Of a stretch of DNA of 64,000 nucleotides, positions 55,062-64,000 are shown piece after piece. Position 1 is the first letter of the stretch; the number at the start of each line of letters is the position of its first letter. The DNA is taken from positions 372,001 to 436,000 of the forward strand of contig CBDCYP010000002.1 of assembly GCA_965224235.1 (NCBI GenBank), read 5' to 3'. The notes beneath the pieces were generated by a model. The model was not told the origin of the DNA and ran no database searches. It worked only from the letters and a program-made list of their open reading frames with translations. The DNA comes from G958295935 sp965224235. GTDB lineage: Bacteria > Chloroflexota > Dehalococcoidia > Lucifugimonadales > Lucifugimonadaceae. The translations under genes were made by a program, and so were the position numbers.

Positions 55062-56342
55062 TCAGACCATTTCGGCCCTGGCGGCTGCCAATCTCCAGCC
55101 CTCGAGGTTTCGAACATGCCCGGCAAAAACAAATACGATCAACACGATCGCCATGAGAATCACCGAGCCGAGCCCGACGGCCACGCGTTCGTCGTACGCG
55201 TCGGCAACCGCCCCGCCGAGCAGGCCTCCCAGAGGAATGAGGCTGAACGTGATTCCGTGCATGCCCATCACGCGGCCTCGCAGACGGTCGGGGACCCGCA
55301 ACTGCAGGGCCGACATCGAAGTTATCAGGAAAAACGAACTGAACATCCCGACCACGAACAGCGACACCAGCGCCAAGTAGTACCCCGGAGCAAGGGCGAA
55401 CCCGAGGCCGGACAGACCGAACAAGAGACCGCCCGCCAACATGACTATTCCAATGTGGCGGCCCGCCTGCAACTTGCCCACGACGAATGTCCCAAAGACA
55501 GCGCCAACTCCGACCATCGTGAACATCACACCCAGGCCCTCCGAACCCACCTCAAACCGCTTCGCGAAGAGCGGCATTAACTGAACGTACTGCGAGCCGA
55601 AGAAGTGGTTAGCGTAGGTGAGAGGAATGAGCACCGCGAACAACGGGTCCTTGGCGATGAACCCGACACCCTCTATCACGTCTCCCATCACCCGGCGGCG
55701 AGAGGCTGGCGGCTGGATCGGCGACTTGAGCGACAACAAGACCAATAACATCGTGCCAAACCCTGCCGTGCCGCCGATGAACACCGCGCCCGTGCCAAAC
55801 AGCCGGATCAACAGGCCCGCAACGGCAGGCGCCACCACCCTCGTCCCTTGCCACAACACCGAATTGAGAGCCACCGCGCTCATGATGTACGCCCGCCCGA
55901 TCAGCGCAGGAAAGAATGCGTTGCGCGCAGGCCAGTCGAAACCGGAGACCAGCCCCAACACCGCGCTGATGGCGATCAGGTGCCATATACGCACCGTATC
56001 TGTAACCGTCAGCACGGCGAGCACAGCCAGCAAACCCGCCGACAGGATGGACGTAGCTATCAAAAGAAATCGCCTGTTGACCCTGTCTGCCAGCACACCG
56101 CCAAAAAGATTGACCGCGATCGTGGGCAGGGCCGTGCCCGCGCCAAGGTAACCGAGATCGAGTGGCGAGCCGCCAAGCTGGTTCACGATCATCCAGCCCT
56201 GCCCAACGGTTACCAGTTGAACGGCGCCGACCGCGGCCAGCGATCCGAGCCAGTATCGCCGGTAAGCAGGTTGCGACAACGCGCCCATTCGTCGACCGGG
56301 CGCATCAGTCGCCAGAGATTCAACAGCAGTCATCAAAACCAA
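55062..56342 (-). CDS. Major facilitator superfamily transporter (MFS_3/EntS-like)
   Basis: The 426-residue protein has twelve predicted membrane helices, the loop 2-3 motif 'GGVLADRVNRRFLL' and a matching half-repeat 'SALQLRVPDRLRGRVMG' in the second half. This subgroup exports siderophores or drugs; the substrate here is unknown. It lies 21 bases before dgt in the same direction. ATG at 56333 (MTAVESL) is also a possible start. Confidence 0.87.
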   Translation of the reverse strand: MVLMTAVESLATDAPGRRMGALSQPAYRRYWLGSLAAVGAVQLVTVGQGWMIVNQLGGSPLDLGYLGAGTALPTIAVNLFGGVLADRVNRRFLLIATSILSAGLLAVLAVLTVTDTVRIWHLIAISAVLGLVSGFDWPARNAFFPALIGRAYIMSAVALNSVLWQGTRVVAPAVAGLLIRLFGTGAVFIGGTAGFGTMLLVLLSLKSPIQPPASRRRVMGDVIEGVGFIAKDPLFAVLIPLTYANHFFGSQYVQLMPLFAKRFEVGSEGLGVMFTMVGVGAVFGTFVVGKLQAGRHIGIVMLAGGLLFGLSGLGFALAPGYYLALVSLFVVGMFSSFFLITSMSALQLRVPDRLRGRVMGMHGITFSLIPLGGLLGGAVADAYDERVAVGLGSVILMAIVLIVFVFAGHVRNLEGWRLAAARAEMV

Positions 56343-56605
56343 CCACTTCCGGGCAGATCAGCCCGGTGGCCAAACACTACACCAGCGAGCCTACCCCCAA
56401 CGAGAGCCCTGTGTAGTCAGAAAACCTTTGCATCCCAGTCAACAGACCTGAAGCTCCGTTAGTAATTGAAGATTCTGGTCTCAGCCGCGATCCTCATCGG
56501 CCGCGTAACATTGTTAACTTGTAGGGCCAGACCGTCGCGACAGATCAGGATGAACAGGTGTGGCCGACAGGCGGGGCTCGCAGCGACGTAAAGATAGTTA
56601 ACGCC

Positions 56606-57955
56606 ATGGACCAGATCACACTCAAGGACTACCGGTGTTTCCACGAGAAGCAAACGGCCCGTTTGGCGCCGTTAACCCTGCTCGTGGGCGAGAACAGCAC
56701 CGGCAAGACATCCTTCCTGGCCATGGTACGGGCACTCTGGGACGTCGCTTACGAAGATAAGATACCGGACTTCAAGAAAGACCCCTACGACCTAGGGAGT
56801 TTTGACGAAATAGCCCATCATCGACCGGGTAGAGGCGGCAGGGCAGAAACATTCGAAGCAGGTTTTAGCGACAGTATTCATGTACCGATTGATAAACCCG
56901 CGACGAATACATTCTACTGTTTTGACGTGACATTTGGTAAAAAGTGGACCACACCTGTCCCTGTGCGACGACGCGAGTCATTTGGTACTAACTGGATCGA
57001 AGAGGTGACAGATGCAGATCCCTACAATAATCAAATTCGAATCGGAACTAACAGGGGAACTTGGGAGTTAACACTTTCGTATTCAATTAGTCCACTCGAT
57101 GAAAGATATATGACTCCCCTTGATCTCTATGTAACGACATTCTTGTCAGAAAAAGATTCGCCTGAAGACATGACAGTCAAACCGCAGTCGGGATCGCCAG
57201 CCCCTGACGCTCAGGACGAAATCCAACTCAGAGAGTTGTTTTCGTCGCGTCGAAGGCTTTTATGGCGACAGCCGTTTGCGAGCGCCCCGGTCCGGTCAAA
57301 ACCGCGTCGCACCTACGATCCATCTTTAATATCGCCGGATCCAGAAGGCGATTACGTTCCCATGTATCTTGCCAATGTGTTTACCGAGGACAAGTCAATT
57401 TGGGCAGACCTCAAAATCAAGCTCGAAAGCTTTGGTAAAGCCGCCGGTCTCTTTGACGAAATCACGATCAAAAAGTTAGGCAAGAAAGGCAGCGGACCTT
57501 TTCAGGTCCAGGTAAGGAAGTTCAAAGGCGGATTAAAGGGTCCTTGGCGCAATCTCATCGACGTAGGTTACGGCGTCAGCCAGGCATTACCAGTGATCAC
57601 GGAATTGCTGCGGCCCGACGCGCCCCATATGTTCTTGTTGCAGCAGCCTGAGGTACACCTCCATCCCAGCGCACAAGCCGCTTTGGGGAGTTTGTTCTGT
57701 GAAGTCGCTAGTTCGGGCCGACAACTAGTCGTCGAGACTCACAGCGACCACCTGCTTGACCGCGTTCGAATAGCGGTCCGCGATGGCCTCACTGGGTTGA
57801 GGCCCGAAGACGTTTCAATTCTCTTCTTCGAACGCGATGGCCTGGAGGTCAACATTCACTCGCTGACCATCGACGAAGATGGAAACATCAACGGCCAACC
57901 CAACAGTTACCGCCGGTTCTTCATGGAAGAAACTCAGCGGTCGTTGGGACTCTGA
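56606..57955 (+). CDS. AAA (OLD/RecF-like) ATPase, partner of a PIN-domain protein
   Basis: The 449-residue ATPase has the AAA_15/21 form. The Walker A is GENSTGKT at 28-35, the ABC-type signature is GYGVSQALPV, Walker B is MFLLQQPEVHLHPSAQ and the H-loop is VETHSD. The canonical E-E-P-E of this family is Q-Q-P-E here. There is no Toprim nuclease domain. The gene is AT-richer than its neighbours and ends four bases before a PIN-domain gene. Such ATPase-nuclease pairs are typical of phage defence. ATG 56606 is preferred to an upstream frame. Confidence 0.87.
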   Translation: MDQITLKDYRCFHEKQTARLAPLTLLVGENSTGKTSFLAMVRALWDVAYEDKIPDFKKDPYDLGSFDEIAHHRPGRGGRAETFEAGFSDSIHVPIDKPATNTFYCFDVTFGKKWTTPVPVRRRESFGTNWIEEVTDADPYNNQIRIGTNRGTWELTLSYSISPLDERYMTPLDLYVTTFLSEKDSPEDMTVKPQSGSPAPDAQDEIQLRELFSSRRRLLWRQPFASAPVRSKPRRTYDPSLISPDPEGDYVPMYLANVFTEDKSIWADLKIKLESFGKAAGLFDEITIKKLGKKGSGPFQVQVRKFKGGLKGPWRNLIDVGYGVSQALPVITELLRPDAPHMFLLQQPEVHLHPSAQAALGSLFCEVASSGRQLVVETHSDHLLDRVRIAVRDGLTGLRPEDVSILFFERDGLEVNIHSLTIDEDGNINGQPNSYRRFFMEETQRSLGL

Positions 57956-57958
57956 CGG

Positions 57959-58432
57959 GTGTGCGCAATTGTCGACGCAAACGTCGTCGCCGAGGTGTTC
58001 GGGCGCAGTCGGCCTCCGGCAGGCGAGAAGTTCTTTCAGTGGCTAAATGTCAGAAAAGGAACTCTGGTGATCGGTGGCCAATTACGACGTGAACTCAATT
58101 ACGCCTCATATGAATTCAAATTGTGGGCACGACAGGCATTACTTTCTTGAGTTGCCATAAGTGTTAACGACGCAAAAGTCGACGAAAGGACGAAGCAACT
58201 CTTAGCCGATGGCAGTTGTAAGTCAGATGATCACCATATTATTGCTTTGGCCCAATTGGGCGGCGCCCGTCTGTTGTATTCCAACGACAGGGTCTTACAT
58301 CAGGATTTCAAGAATAAGAACCTGATCGACCTGCCGCGAGGCAGAGTCTATTCGACCGCCGAGGGTAAGGACTTCACATCCGGCCACAGGCGATTACTTC
58401 GACGGAAGGACCTGTGCGGGGTCCGGCAGTAA
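57959..58432 (+). pseudogene. PIN-domain nuclease gene with in-frame TGA
   Basis: From GTG 57959 the frame reads AIVDANVVAEVF (first PIN Asp), then FQWLNVRKGTLVIGG and KLWARQALLS, then TGA at 58148-58150. After the stop the same frame continues to 58432 with KSDDHHIIALAQLGGARLLYSNDRVLHQDF, carrying the other acidic residues, and LIDLPRGRVYST. The most economical reading is one 157-codon gene with a nonsense change (GGA to TGA would do). Readthrough or restart at a later codon cannot be excluded. It is coupled to the ATPase gene. Confidence 0.78.
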
Positions 58433-58478
58433 TAACCCCGTCGAATCGGCCCCGTCCCCACTCCAGCGCATCCTGCCC

Positions 58479-59159
58479 CTAAATATCCCGCGTAAACCTG
58501 TACGGAACGCTGGCGGCCTCGGCGAACTTGCCGCGGTTGGCCTCCGGAATCAGCGCGGCGATCCTGCGCATTATTTCGTCGGTCGCTGACATCAAAAGCC
58601 TGCGCGTCGGCGTATCGTCATCTTGCACGATCCTGAACGGCGCGCCGATATTCAGCGTCAGCGTTCCGGTCGGCCTCACAACCCCAACAATCCCCTGCAA
58701 CTTGCTCGTACCGGCAAGCCCAAACGGCACAATCGGGGCGCCGGTGATCGAGGCGAGATGCGCAACTCCGGGCTTTCCCGATTGCAGTATCTGATTTTGG
58801 CTTCGAGTCCCTTCCGGAAACAGAATGATCACCCGGCCTTCTACGGCCAGCTGCGACTTCGCCCGATTCAATGCCCGCAAGTCCGACCCCATCCTGTCGA
58901 GCGGATGAACCCCGTAGCCGCTAAGCAGGAATCTCATAATCGGATTCGAAAATAGCTCCTTCTTCGCCATGAACAGCGGCGGCCGGTTGAGAGCCGAGGC
59001 CACGATCGCCGGATCGATGTTCGCCAGGTGGTTCGACACAACGATGAGCGGTCCGCTGGACGGTATGTTTTTCAGCCCGACAACCGAGTGGTCCGCAAAG
59101 ATCCGCATCGAGCCCTTGAACAGGGCGTTTGCTATCGGGAACAGCCACTGTTTCGTCAT
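58479..59159 (-). CDS. plsC: 1-acyl-sn-glycerol-3-phosphate acyltransferase
   Basis: PlsC makes phosphatidic acid at the membrane. The 226-residue protein has motif I N-H44-x4-D49, motif III F114-PEGTRS, and motif IV as 'IVPFGLAGTSKL'. It overlaps the end of cmk by four bases, an arrangement seen in many bacteria. Confidence 0.92.
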   Translation of the reverse strand: MTKQWLFPIANALFKGSMRIFADHSVVGLKNIPSSGPLIVVSNHLANIDPAIVASALNRPPLFMAKKELFSNPIMRFLLSGYGVHPLDRMGSDLRALNRAKSQLAVEGRVIILFPEGTRSQNQILQSGKPGVAHLASITGAPIVPFGLAGTSKLQGIVGVVRPTGTLTLNIGAPFRIVQDDDTPTRRLLMSATDEIMRRIAALIPEANRGKFAEAASVPYRFTRDI

Positions 59160-59806
59160 CGTGCCGCCTCGACTAGTTCAGCCATTCTGTCTACTACCTG
59201 TTCCAGCGTCATCTCGTCTGTATGCAGAACGTGCGCACCCTCCGCGAGCCGCAGCGGGGACGTCTGCCTACCCGAGTCGATTCGATCCCGTTTGCGCAAC
59301 TCGGACAGCACCTCATCGTATCCGGTCTCCTTCGACGTAGCCATGTTCTCCTCGTACCGGCGCCGCGCCCGGGTTTCGGCAGATGCCGTGAGGTATATCT
59401 TGACCTCCGCATCCGGCAGAACCACCGTACCGATGTCTCTCCCAACCAATACAACGCTGCCGGTCTCCGCGAATCGTTGCTGCTCCGCGACCATCTGCTC
59501 CCGTACCTCGGCGATGGCCGATACGAACGAGACTCGTTGGTCGACCTCGGGCGTTCGGAGCATGCCGTCGACGTCCATTCCGTCCAACGTGATCGCCGCG
59601 GTCTGCCCGGAACGAGCCGCCACCGCGATGCGCGCCCGACCTAACGCCGACACAACCGCGCGCTCGTCCCCCGCCCCGGGCGCGGCAAGCGTGGCCGCAC
59701 GGTACATCAGCCCCGTATCGAGGAACGAAAAACCGAGGCGCCGGGCCAATAGCGACCCTGCGGTGGACTTGCCGGAACTAACCGGACCGTCTATTGCGAC
59801 CTTCAA
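59156..59806 (-). CDS. cmk: Cytidylate kinase
   Basis: Cmk phosphorylates CMP and dCMP. The 216-residue protein has the P-loop GPVSSGKS at 7-14, 'LDTGLMYRAATL' for nucleotide binding, GRDIGTVVLPDA, and the lid with RARRRYEEN. Its stop overlaps the plsC start, so the two are coupled. Confidence 0.94.
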   Translation of the reverse strand: MKVAIDGPVSSGKSTAGSLLARRLGFSFLDTGLMYRAATLAAPGAGDERAVVSALGRARIAVAARSGQTAAITLDGMDVDGMLRTPEVDQRVSFVSAIAEVREQMVAEQQRFAETGSVVLVGRDIGTVVLPDAEVKIYLTASAETRARRRYEENMATSKETGYDEVLSELRKRDRIDSGRQTSPLRLAEGAHVLHTDEMTLEQVVDRMAELVEAAR

Positions 59807-60096
59807 GGATTCACACCCTGCTTGAACCTCAAATCTTGCTAAGCCGAACGATTAGATGACCCGCCGCGACTTGCGATGATCGCGCGAAACGCAGGGCCCC
59901 GGCGTTGTTATACTCGATTCTCAGCAGGCTCGACGCAATGCTGGCCTGCCAACTGATCCCGTCCGGCATCTACCAAACCTACTGAGAACCGAGCGTACAC
60001 CCGCCCGCCAAACCGGCTGGGCGCCAGCGAATCCGCCCTGCAACCACTCACAGGTATACATACTGGCGCAAACGCGGCCGACAAACTGAGTTCCAC
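59807..60096. other. Divergent intergenic region
   Basis: This stretch lies between leftward cmk and rightward cvpA-like gene. No gene seen; both promoters should lie here, but none was clear. Confidence 0.4.
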
Positions 60097-60696
60097 ATGA
60101 TCGTATTCGACTGGGTCCTGCTCATCCTGCTTGCGCTCGCGCTTCTACTTGGATACAAGACCGGCCTCGTCGAAGGTGTGGTGACCGCCGTCTCCCTCTA
60201 CGTGTCTTTGCTGCTTGGCGGTCTGTTTGCCGGCCACGTGCTGAGCCTCTTGCCCCTGAGCGTCGAAAGCGAGGCGCTGTCTACGGCGATCGGTTACGTG
60301 ATCATCTTTGTCGGGGTGTTCATTGCGAGCCGGTTTGTGACCGGCGCGGCGAACACCGCTTTGAAAGTATCTCTGGTCGATTGGGTCAACAAGGGCGGCG
60401 GCATCGTCCTCGGAGTCGTCATCTGGGCGCTGCTCGCCATCGGTCTGATCACCGTAACGGCGCGCTACACATACGTGTTCGAGGACCCTGACCAGGGCGG
60501 AAATCCCGAACGTCGGGCGGCGCGGGGGCTCATTGCAAACGACTTGAGAGACGCAGCGGACAACATGCTCACGGAGTCCGCATTCGTCCCCGCTTTGCTC
60601 GACCTCCGCGGAGTGTTGCCCGGCGGCGCGCTGGGCATGGCCCCGGCAGACTTTAGTACGGCGTTGGACATTTTGGATGACCGGGCGTCGGACTAG
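60097..60696 (+). CDS. CvpA-family membrane protein
   Basis: The 199-residue protein has four membrane helices and the CvpA opening 'FDWVLLILLALALLLGYKTG', with LVDWVNKGGGIVLGVVIW later. CvpA proteins are linked to colicin V production and envelope stress in enterobacteria; the molecular role is unclear. The C-terminal 70 residues are soluble. It is followed by an HNH gene after 51 bases. Confidence 0.85.
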   Translation: MIVFDWVLLILLALALLLGYKTGLVEGVVTAVSLYVSLLLGGLFAGHVLSLLPLSVESEALSTAIGYVIIFVGVFIASRFVTGAANTALKVSLVDWVNKGGGIVLGVVIWALLAIGLITVTARYTYVFEDPDQGGNPERRAARGLIANDLRDAADNMLTESAFVPALLDLRGVLPGGALGMAPADFSTALDILDDRASD

Positions 60697-60747
60697 CGGC
60701 CCACCGCCAGGAATCTGACTCACGATTGAGGCCCCTGACACATCGCA

Positions 60748-61362
60748 ATGATCACCCGAGCCCCGGTCCTCGTCCTTAACCAGAACTATCAGCCGCTGAA
60801 CGTCTGCAACGCCCGGCGCGCTGTGTCCCTGTTGGGGCGCGGCAAGGCCGAGACGATCGAACACGGGCCGTACTTCCTGCGCAGCGCAACCAGGGCATTC
60901 CCGTTGCCGGAGGTCATAAGGCTGGTCTATATGGTGAAGCGGCCGATTCACCGCCGAAAGTTGTCCCGCCGAGAGGTCTTCGTCAGGGACGGATACCGTT
61001 GCCAGTACTGCGGCAATTACACACGCGACCTGACCCTCGACCATGTTGTCCCGCGGTCGTGGGGTGGACTGCACACGTGGCAAAACGTAGTCAGCGCATG
61101 CAAACGGTGTAACCACCGAAAGGCCGGACGCACCCCTCGGGAGGCGAACATGGCCCTCCGGTCCCGCCCTCGCGAGCCCGCGCCCAGCCCCTACGCATTC
61201 TTCGACGCCCGCAGGATGCTTGCAACTTGGCGGCCTTTCCTGCCGTGGATTCAGGAATTCCAGTTCACCGACGACCGCGGGTCGAACTTAAACTCCGCCG
61301 AGGTCGCCTCGGGCGATCAGCCGAACTACGCGACCAGCCGGCGCAACTCCACTGCCCCGTAA
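60748..61362 (+). CDS. HNH endonuclease family protein
   Basis: The 204-residue protein starts 'VLVLNQNYQPLNVCNARRA', typical of a stand-alone HNH family. The nuclease motif follows: zinc ligands C85-x-x-C88 and C118-x-x-C121, D98-H99 and N122-H123. It probably nicks or cuts DNA, but its biological role is unknown; many bacteria carry one such gene outside defence clusters. Its last 75 bases overlap the PSP1-like gene on the other strand. Confidence 0.9.
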   Translation: MITRAPVLVLNQNYQPLNVCNARRAVSLLGRGKAETIEHGPYFLRSATRAFPLPEVIRLVYMVKRPIHRRKLSRREVFVRDGYRCQYCGNYTRDLTLDHVVPRSWGGLHTWQNVVSACKRCNHRKAGRTPREANMALRSRPREPAPSPYAFFDARRMLATWRPFLPWIQEFQFTDDRGSNLNSAEVASGDQPNYATSRRNSTAP

Positions 61363-61533
61363 CAACTGATCCGGAGCGATGGCCACTTCAGCCTCAACCG
61401 GGGACGCCTCATCCGGTAACTCCACCTCGACCCGGTCCCCTGCGAGGATGTCGACCTCCTCAGCGTAGACGAACCGTACCGGCGAGTTCCGTTTTATTCG
61501 TACGCCGGCAACCGGGCGGCGCGGCGATTTCAC
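61288..61533 (-). CDS. Small PSP1-like domain protein
   Basis: The 81-residue protein resembles the N-terminal part of PSP1/YaaT proteins: VAGVRIKRNSPVRF, VDILAGDRVEVEL, EVAIAPDQLL and GRVVRLIA. PSP1-type genes commonly follow holB. The start is a GTG whose last two bases form the holB TGA (GTGA overlap), which argues for a real, coupled gene. It is short compared with full PSP1 proteins of 250 or more residues, so it may be a shortened version. Confidence 0.68.
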   Translation of the reverse strand: MKSPRRPVAGVRIKRNSPVRFVYAEEVDILAGDRVEVELPDEASPVEAEVAIAPDQLLRGSGVAPAGRVVRLIARGDLGGV

Positions 61534-62669
61534 GATAGGGATGGCAGACTCTCCTCTGCGCCCGGTTGCGGCACGGCTGACCCGTCCACGCCGGGCAAAT
61601 CGAGCATCATGACCTCAAGCGCCAACCTCGGCATCGCATTGGCCCTCAGCGCATCGAGAGTGCGCTCGACGGCGTCAACCGCGGCAGACAGTTCGTCGGC
61701 CTTGAGCGCGCTGCCTACCGCGGACAACGACGGCAGCCAGTCGGCGTTCACTACGTGTTGTTCCAGCCCGTTCGCCGCGAACGCCACGTCTCGCCACCAG
61801 TCCAGCCACGCCTCGATCTCGGCCGTGCCCGCGGCGCGATCCCGCCCGAAAATGGCCGACGCCTCGCGGGCGTAACGGAACCGCACTTCGATATCGCCGG
61901 TCAACACCGACAATATCCGCTGGGCCGACTGGGTTCGCTTGTCCATAGCCGTCGGATCGTTCAGCGCGTCGATAGCCCATCCCGGGCGGCCGCGGGCGAT
62001 ACGCGAAAGTACTGCCGCGTTTTCGGGTTCTGCGCCGAAACGCTCTATGAGAACCCGTTCGATCTCCTCACCGGGAACCAGCCGCAACTCGATGCGCTGA
62101 CAACGAGAGACGACCGTCGGCGGCAATTGCTCTGCAGAACTGGAGATCAGCAAGATCATCACGTCCTCGGCCGGCTCTTCAAGCGTCTTGAGAAGCCGAT
62201 TCGCGGCCTCAGCCGACATCGCGTCGGCGCCGTCGATGATAAAAACCCTGCGGCGCCCTTCAAACGGCTTAAGCGACGCGTCTCGCTGAAGTTCGGCGAT
62301 GTGTTCGATCCGGATGTTCTTGCGAGACCTCGGCGCACCCCCCTGGCCCGCCTCGGACGCGCTGTCGGCGCTCGGCAGTTCGGTATCCACGTCGATCACC
62401 CGGACGTCGGCGTGCAGGCCGCGGGTAATCCGGTCGCAGGGCCCGCATCTGCCGCACGGGGGCTGAGGCGCTTCGCCAAACATGTCGGGCGATGGCGTGC
62501 AGTTGACCGCCCGCGCAATGTCCATGGCGAGCGTCCGCTTGCCAACCTGCTCCGCCCCGGTGATGAGGTAGGCATGACTGACGCGCCCCAGACTGATCGC
62601 TCCGCCGAGCAGGCGCATCGCGCCGGGATGGCCGAAGGTCTGCCACCCGTGGATGGGTCGATCAGACAA
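61530..62669 (-). CDS. holB: DNA polymerase III delta' subunit
   Basis: HolB is a clamp-loader subunit. The 379-residue AAA+ protein has a P-loop GAEQVGKRT at 38-46, a zinc module (C57, C72, C75, C78), 'IDGADAMSAEAANRLLKTLEEP' with the family's Walker B and SRC-like arginine finger ('VVSRCQRIEL'). The C-terminal helical domain follows. The start overlaps the lysA stop by eight bases. Confidence 0.92.
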   Translation of the reverse strand: MSDRPIHGWQTFGHPGAMRLLGGAISLGRVSHAYLITGAEQVGKRTLAMDIARAVNCTPSPDMFGEAPQPPCGRCGPCDRITRGLHADVRVIDVDTELPSADSASEAGQGGAPRSRKNIRIEHIAELQRDASLKPFEGRRRVFIIDGADAMSAEAANRLLKTLEEPAEDVMILLISSSAEQLPPTVVSRCQRIELRLVPGEEIERVLIERFGAEPENAAVLSRIARGRPGWAIDALNDPTAMDKRTQSAQRILSVLTGDIEVRFRYAREASAIFGRDRAAGTAEIEAWLDWWRDVAFAANGLEQHVVNADWLPSLSAVGSALKADELSAAVDAVERTLDALRANAMPRLALEVMMLDLPGVDGSAVPQPGAEESLPSLS

Positions 62670-63984
62670 CGTACGTCGCCAACAAGTCCTCGTAGGACTC
62701 CCTGCGGCGCATCAGCCGGGCATCACCGTCGGCAACCATTACAATCGCGGGGCGCGGCGCCATGTTGTAGTTGCTGGCCATCGGCACGCAGTAGGCCCCC
62801 GAAGCGGGAAGCGCTATCAGGTCGCCCGTCACCAGGTCCGGCAGCGGAACGTCCCTTGCCAGCAAGTCGCCGGATTCGCAGAACTTGCCCGCAATCGTCG
62901 CCGACTGCGTTGTTGCGCAAGCGGGCTGCTTGACCGGAGTTACCGTATACGCCGCGTCGTACAGCGCAGGCCGAATGTTGTCACCCATTCCCCCGTCCAC
63001 GCTTATGTACGTGCGCACGCCGGGGATGTGCTTTATTCCGCCCACCCTGTACACGGCTACGCCTGCCCTGCCGACGATAGCCCGGCCCGGCTCAACGGTC
63101 AGCGAGGGCATGTCCAATCCGTTAGCGTCGCAGCCCTCGCGAATTGCCTGGACGATCTCGGACGCATAGTCCGCGATGGGAGGCGGAGGCGAGGCGCTTA
63201 CGTAACCGACCGCAAATCCACCCCCGGGGTTGAATTGGCGTGTCTCGAGTCCGTATTTTTGCCGCATCTCCGCCGCAAACCTCAACACATAGCGGATCGC
63301 CTGGGAGTACGGTTCGAGTTCGAAAATTGGAGAACCCAAGTGGAAGTGCAGACCCTCCACCTCCAGGTTTCGCGCCGCCAGTCCCTGCTGGACCGCCTTC
63401 TCGGCGTCTCCAGTTTCGATAGAGAAGCCGAATTTGGAATCGAGAATCCCGGTCGTCGTGAGCAGGTGCGTGTGCGGGTCAACGCTCGGCGACACTCGCA
63501 GCATCACCGGCTGAACGACGCCGCGTTCACGGGCCACCTCGTCAAGCAGCCCGATCTCATGGAATGAATCGACTGTGACATGCCCGATACCGTAGTCGAT
63601 GGCCTCTTCCAACTCGGGCCGGGCCTTGTTGTTCCCGTGAAAGTTCAGCCGTTCAGCCGGAAACCCGGCTGCCCGCGCCACGGCCAACTCGCCACCGCTC
63701 ACCACGTCCATACCGAGACCCTCGGACTCAAGCAATCGGGCCAACACCGGAGTCGAGAAGGCCTTCGATGAGTAGTTGACAGACGCGCCGGGGATCTCCT
63801 CCCTGAACGAACGAGTGAACTCTCGGCACATATGCCGGATCGTCTCCTCGTCATACACGTAGAGGGGTGTACCGAACTCGTCGGCAAGTTCGGACAGGCC
63901 GCACCCGCCGATCGATATTTCACTGTCAGTATTTAGCGAGGCCGTAACCGGAAACAGTTCATGGCCGGGGAATAAGTTTGTCAT
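62662..63984 (-). CDS. lysA: Diaminopimelate decarboxylase
   Basis: LysA converts meso-diaminopimelate to lysine using PLP. The 440-residue protein has the alanine-racemase-like barrel with Schiff-base K74 (NYSSKAFSTP), the glycine loop FNPGGGFAVGYV, 'TVEPGRAIVG' and the C-terminal active-site ESGDLLARD. Length is normal. The start is 16 bases from the right edge, so its promoter or upstream partners are outside the window. Confidence 0.95.
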   Translation of the reverse strand: MTNLFPGHELFPVTASLNTDSEISIGGCGLSELADEFGTPLYVYDEETIRHMCREFTRSFREEIPGASVNYSSKAFSTPVLARLLESEGLGMDVVSGGELAVARAAGFPAERLNFHGNNKARPELEEAIDYGIGHVTVDSFHEIGLLDEVARERGVVQPVMLRVSPSVDPHTHLLTTTGILDSKFGFSIETGDAEKAVQQGLAARNLEVEGLHFHLGSPIFELEPYSQAIRYVLRFAAEMRQKYGLETRQFNPGGGFAVGYVSASPPPPIADYASEIVQAIREGCDANGLDMPSLTVEPGRAIVGRAGVAVYRVGGIKHIPGVRTYISVDGGMGDNIRPALYDAAYTVTPVKQPACATTQSATIAGKFCESGDLLARDVPLPDLVTGDLIALPASGAYCVPMASNYNMAPRPAIVMVADGDARLMRRRESYEDLLATYVV

Positions 63985-64000
63985 CTCGATTCGAGTATAT

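Noticed and set aside
60145..61116. 323-residue minus-strand frame over cvpA and the HNH gene
   Set aside because: Antisense shadow of two well-supported plus-strand genes; composition is dominated by Q, R, H and D from reversed codons.

Overview
The window is GC-rich bacterial chromosome, read as 64 kb with a lipoprotein gene cut by the left edge. Housekeeping genes (argS, pyrG, rho, lexA, fabF, folC, rpoD, dnaG, holB, lysA, cmk) are interspersed with enolase-superfamily, amidase, amidohydrolase and PhyH genes, two MTHF-type one-carbon enzymes and many insertion sequences. This mix fits a Chloroflexota (Dehalococcoidia/SAR202-like) genome. That placement is an inference from gene content; no rRNA is present to test it.

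Layout. 1-9 kb: lipoprotein (partial), enolase-superfamily enzyme, amidase with a small AtzG/GatC-like partner, argS, gamma-carbonic anhydrase, a lipoprotein and gatCA without gatB. 9-13 kb: pyrG, then rho, whose best start is a CTG behind a perfect Shine-Dalgarno. 13-19.4 kb: a scrap of an IS, two tandem paralogous amidohydrolases, tatA with two tandem 233/234-bp duplications that carry TatA-like microproteins, lexA, a PIG-L deacetylase and an alpha/beta hydrolase. 19.4-25 kb: an AT-richer accessory island with a ruined DUF262-HEPN gene pair (interrupted by an IS5 element with CTAA target duplication) followed by one IS nested inside another. 25.6-29 kb: a tandem pair of almost identical IS1182-type elements planted in a dispersed hairpin repeat. 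29-38 kb: a coupled PhyH-GH32 pair, another IS1182-type element, fabF, folC and a decayed third copy of the tandem IS. 38-47 kb: YihY-type membrane protein, a methyltetrahydrofolate methyltransferase/MTHF-reductase pair, then a K+ uptake cluster trkH-trkA-usp-trkA-trkA running into pheA. 47-48.5 kb is a gene desert with hairpins and G-rich direct repeats. 48.5-56.3 kb: YtxH/DUF948-like pair, a MITE, fpg, and the MFS-dgt-dnaG-rpoD run. 56.5-58.4 kb: a lower-GC AAA ATPase plus PIN-domain pair, the latter with an in-frame TGA. 58.5-64 kb: plsC-cmk, cvpA, an HNH nuclease, and lysA-holB-PSP1-like overlapping genes.

The accessory signal is concentrated in two broken or near-broken defence-like pairs (DUF262-HEPN and AAA-PIN), a MITE-like repeat family whose inverted ends match those of a resident IS5-family element, and the TatA-derived microprotein array between lexA and tatA. 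No CRISPR array, tRNA or rRNA was seen.
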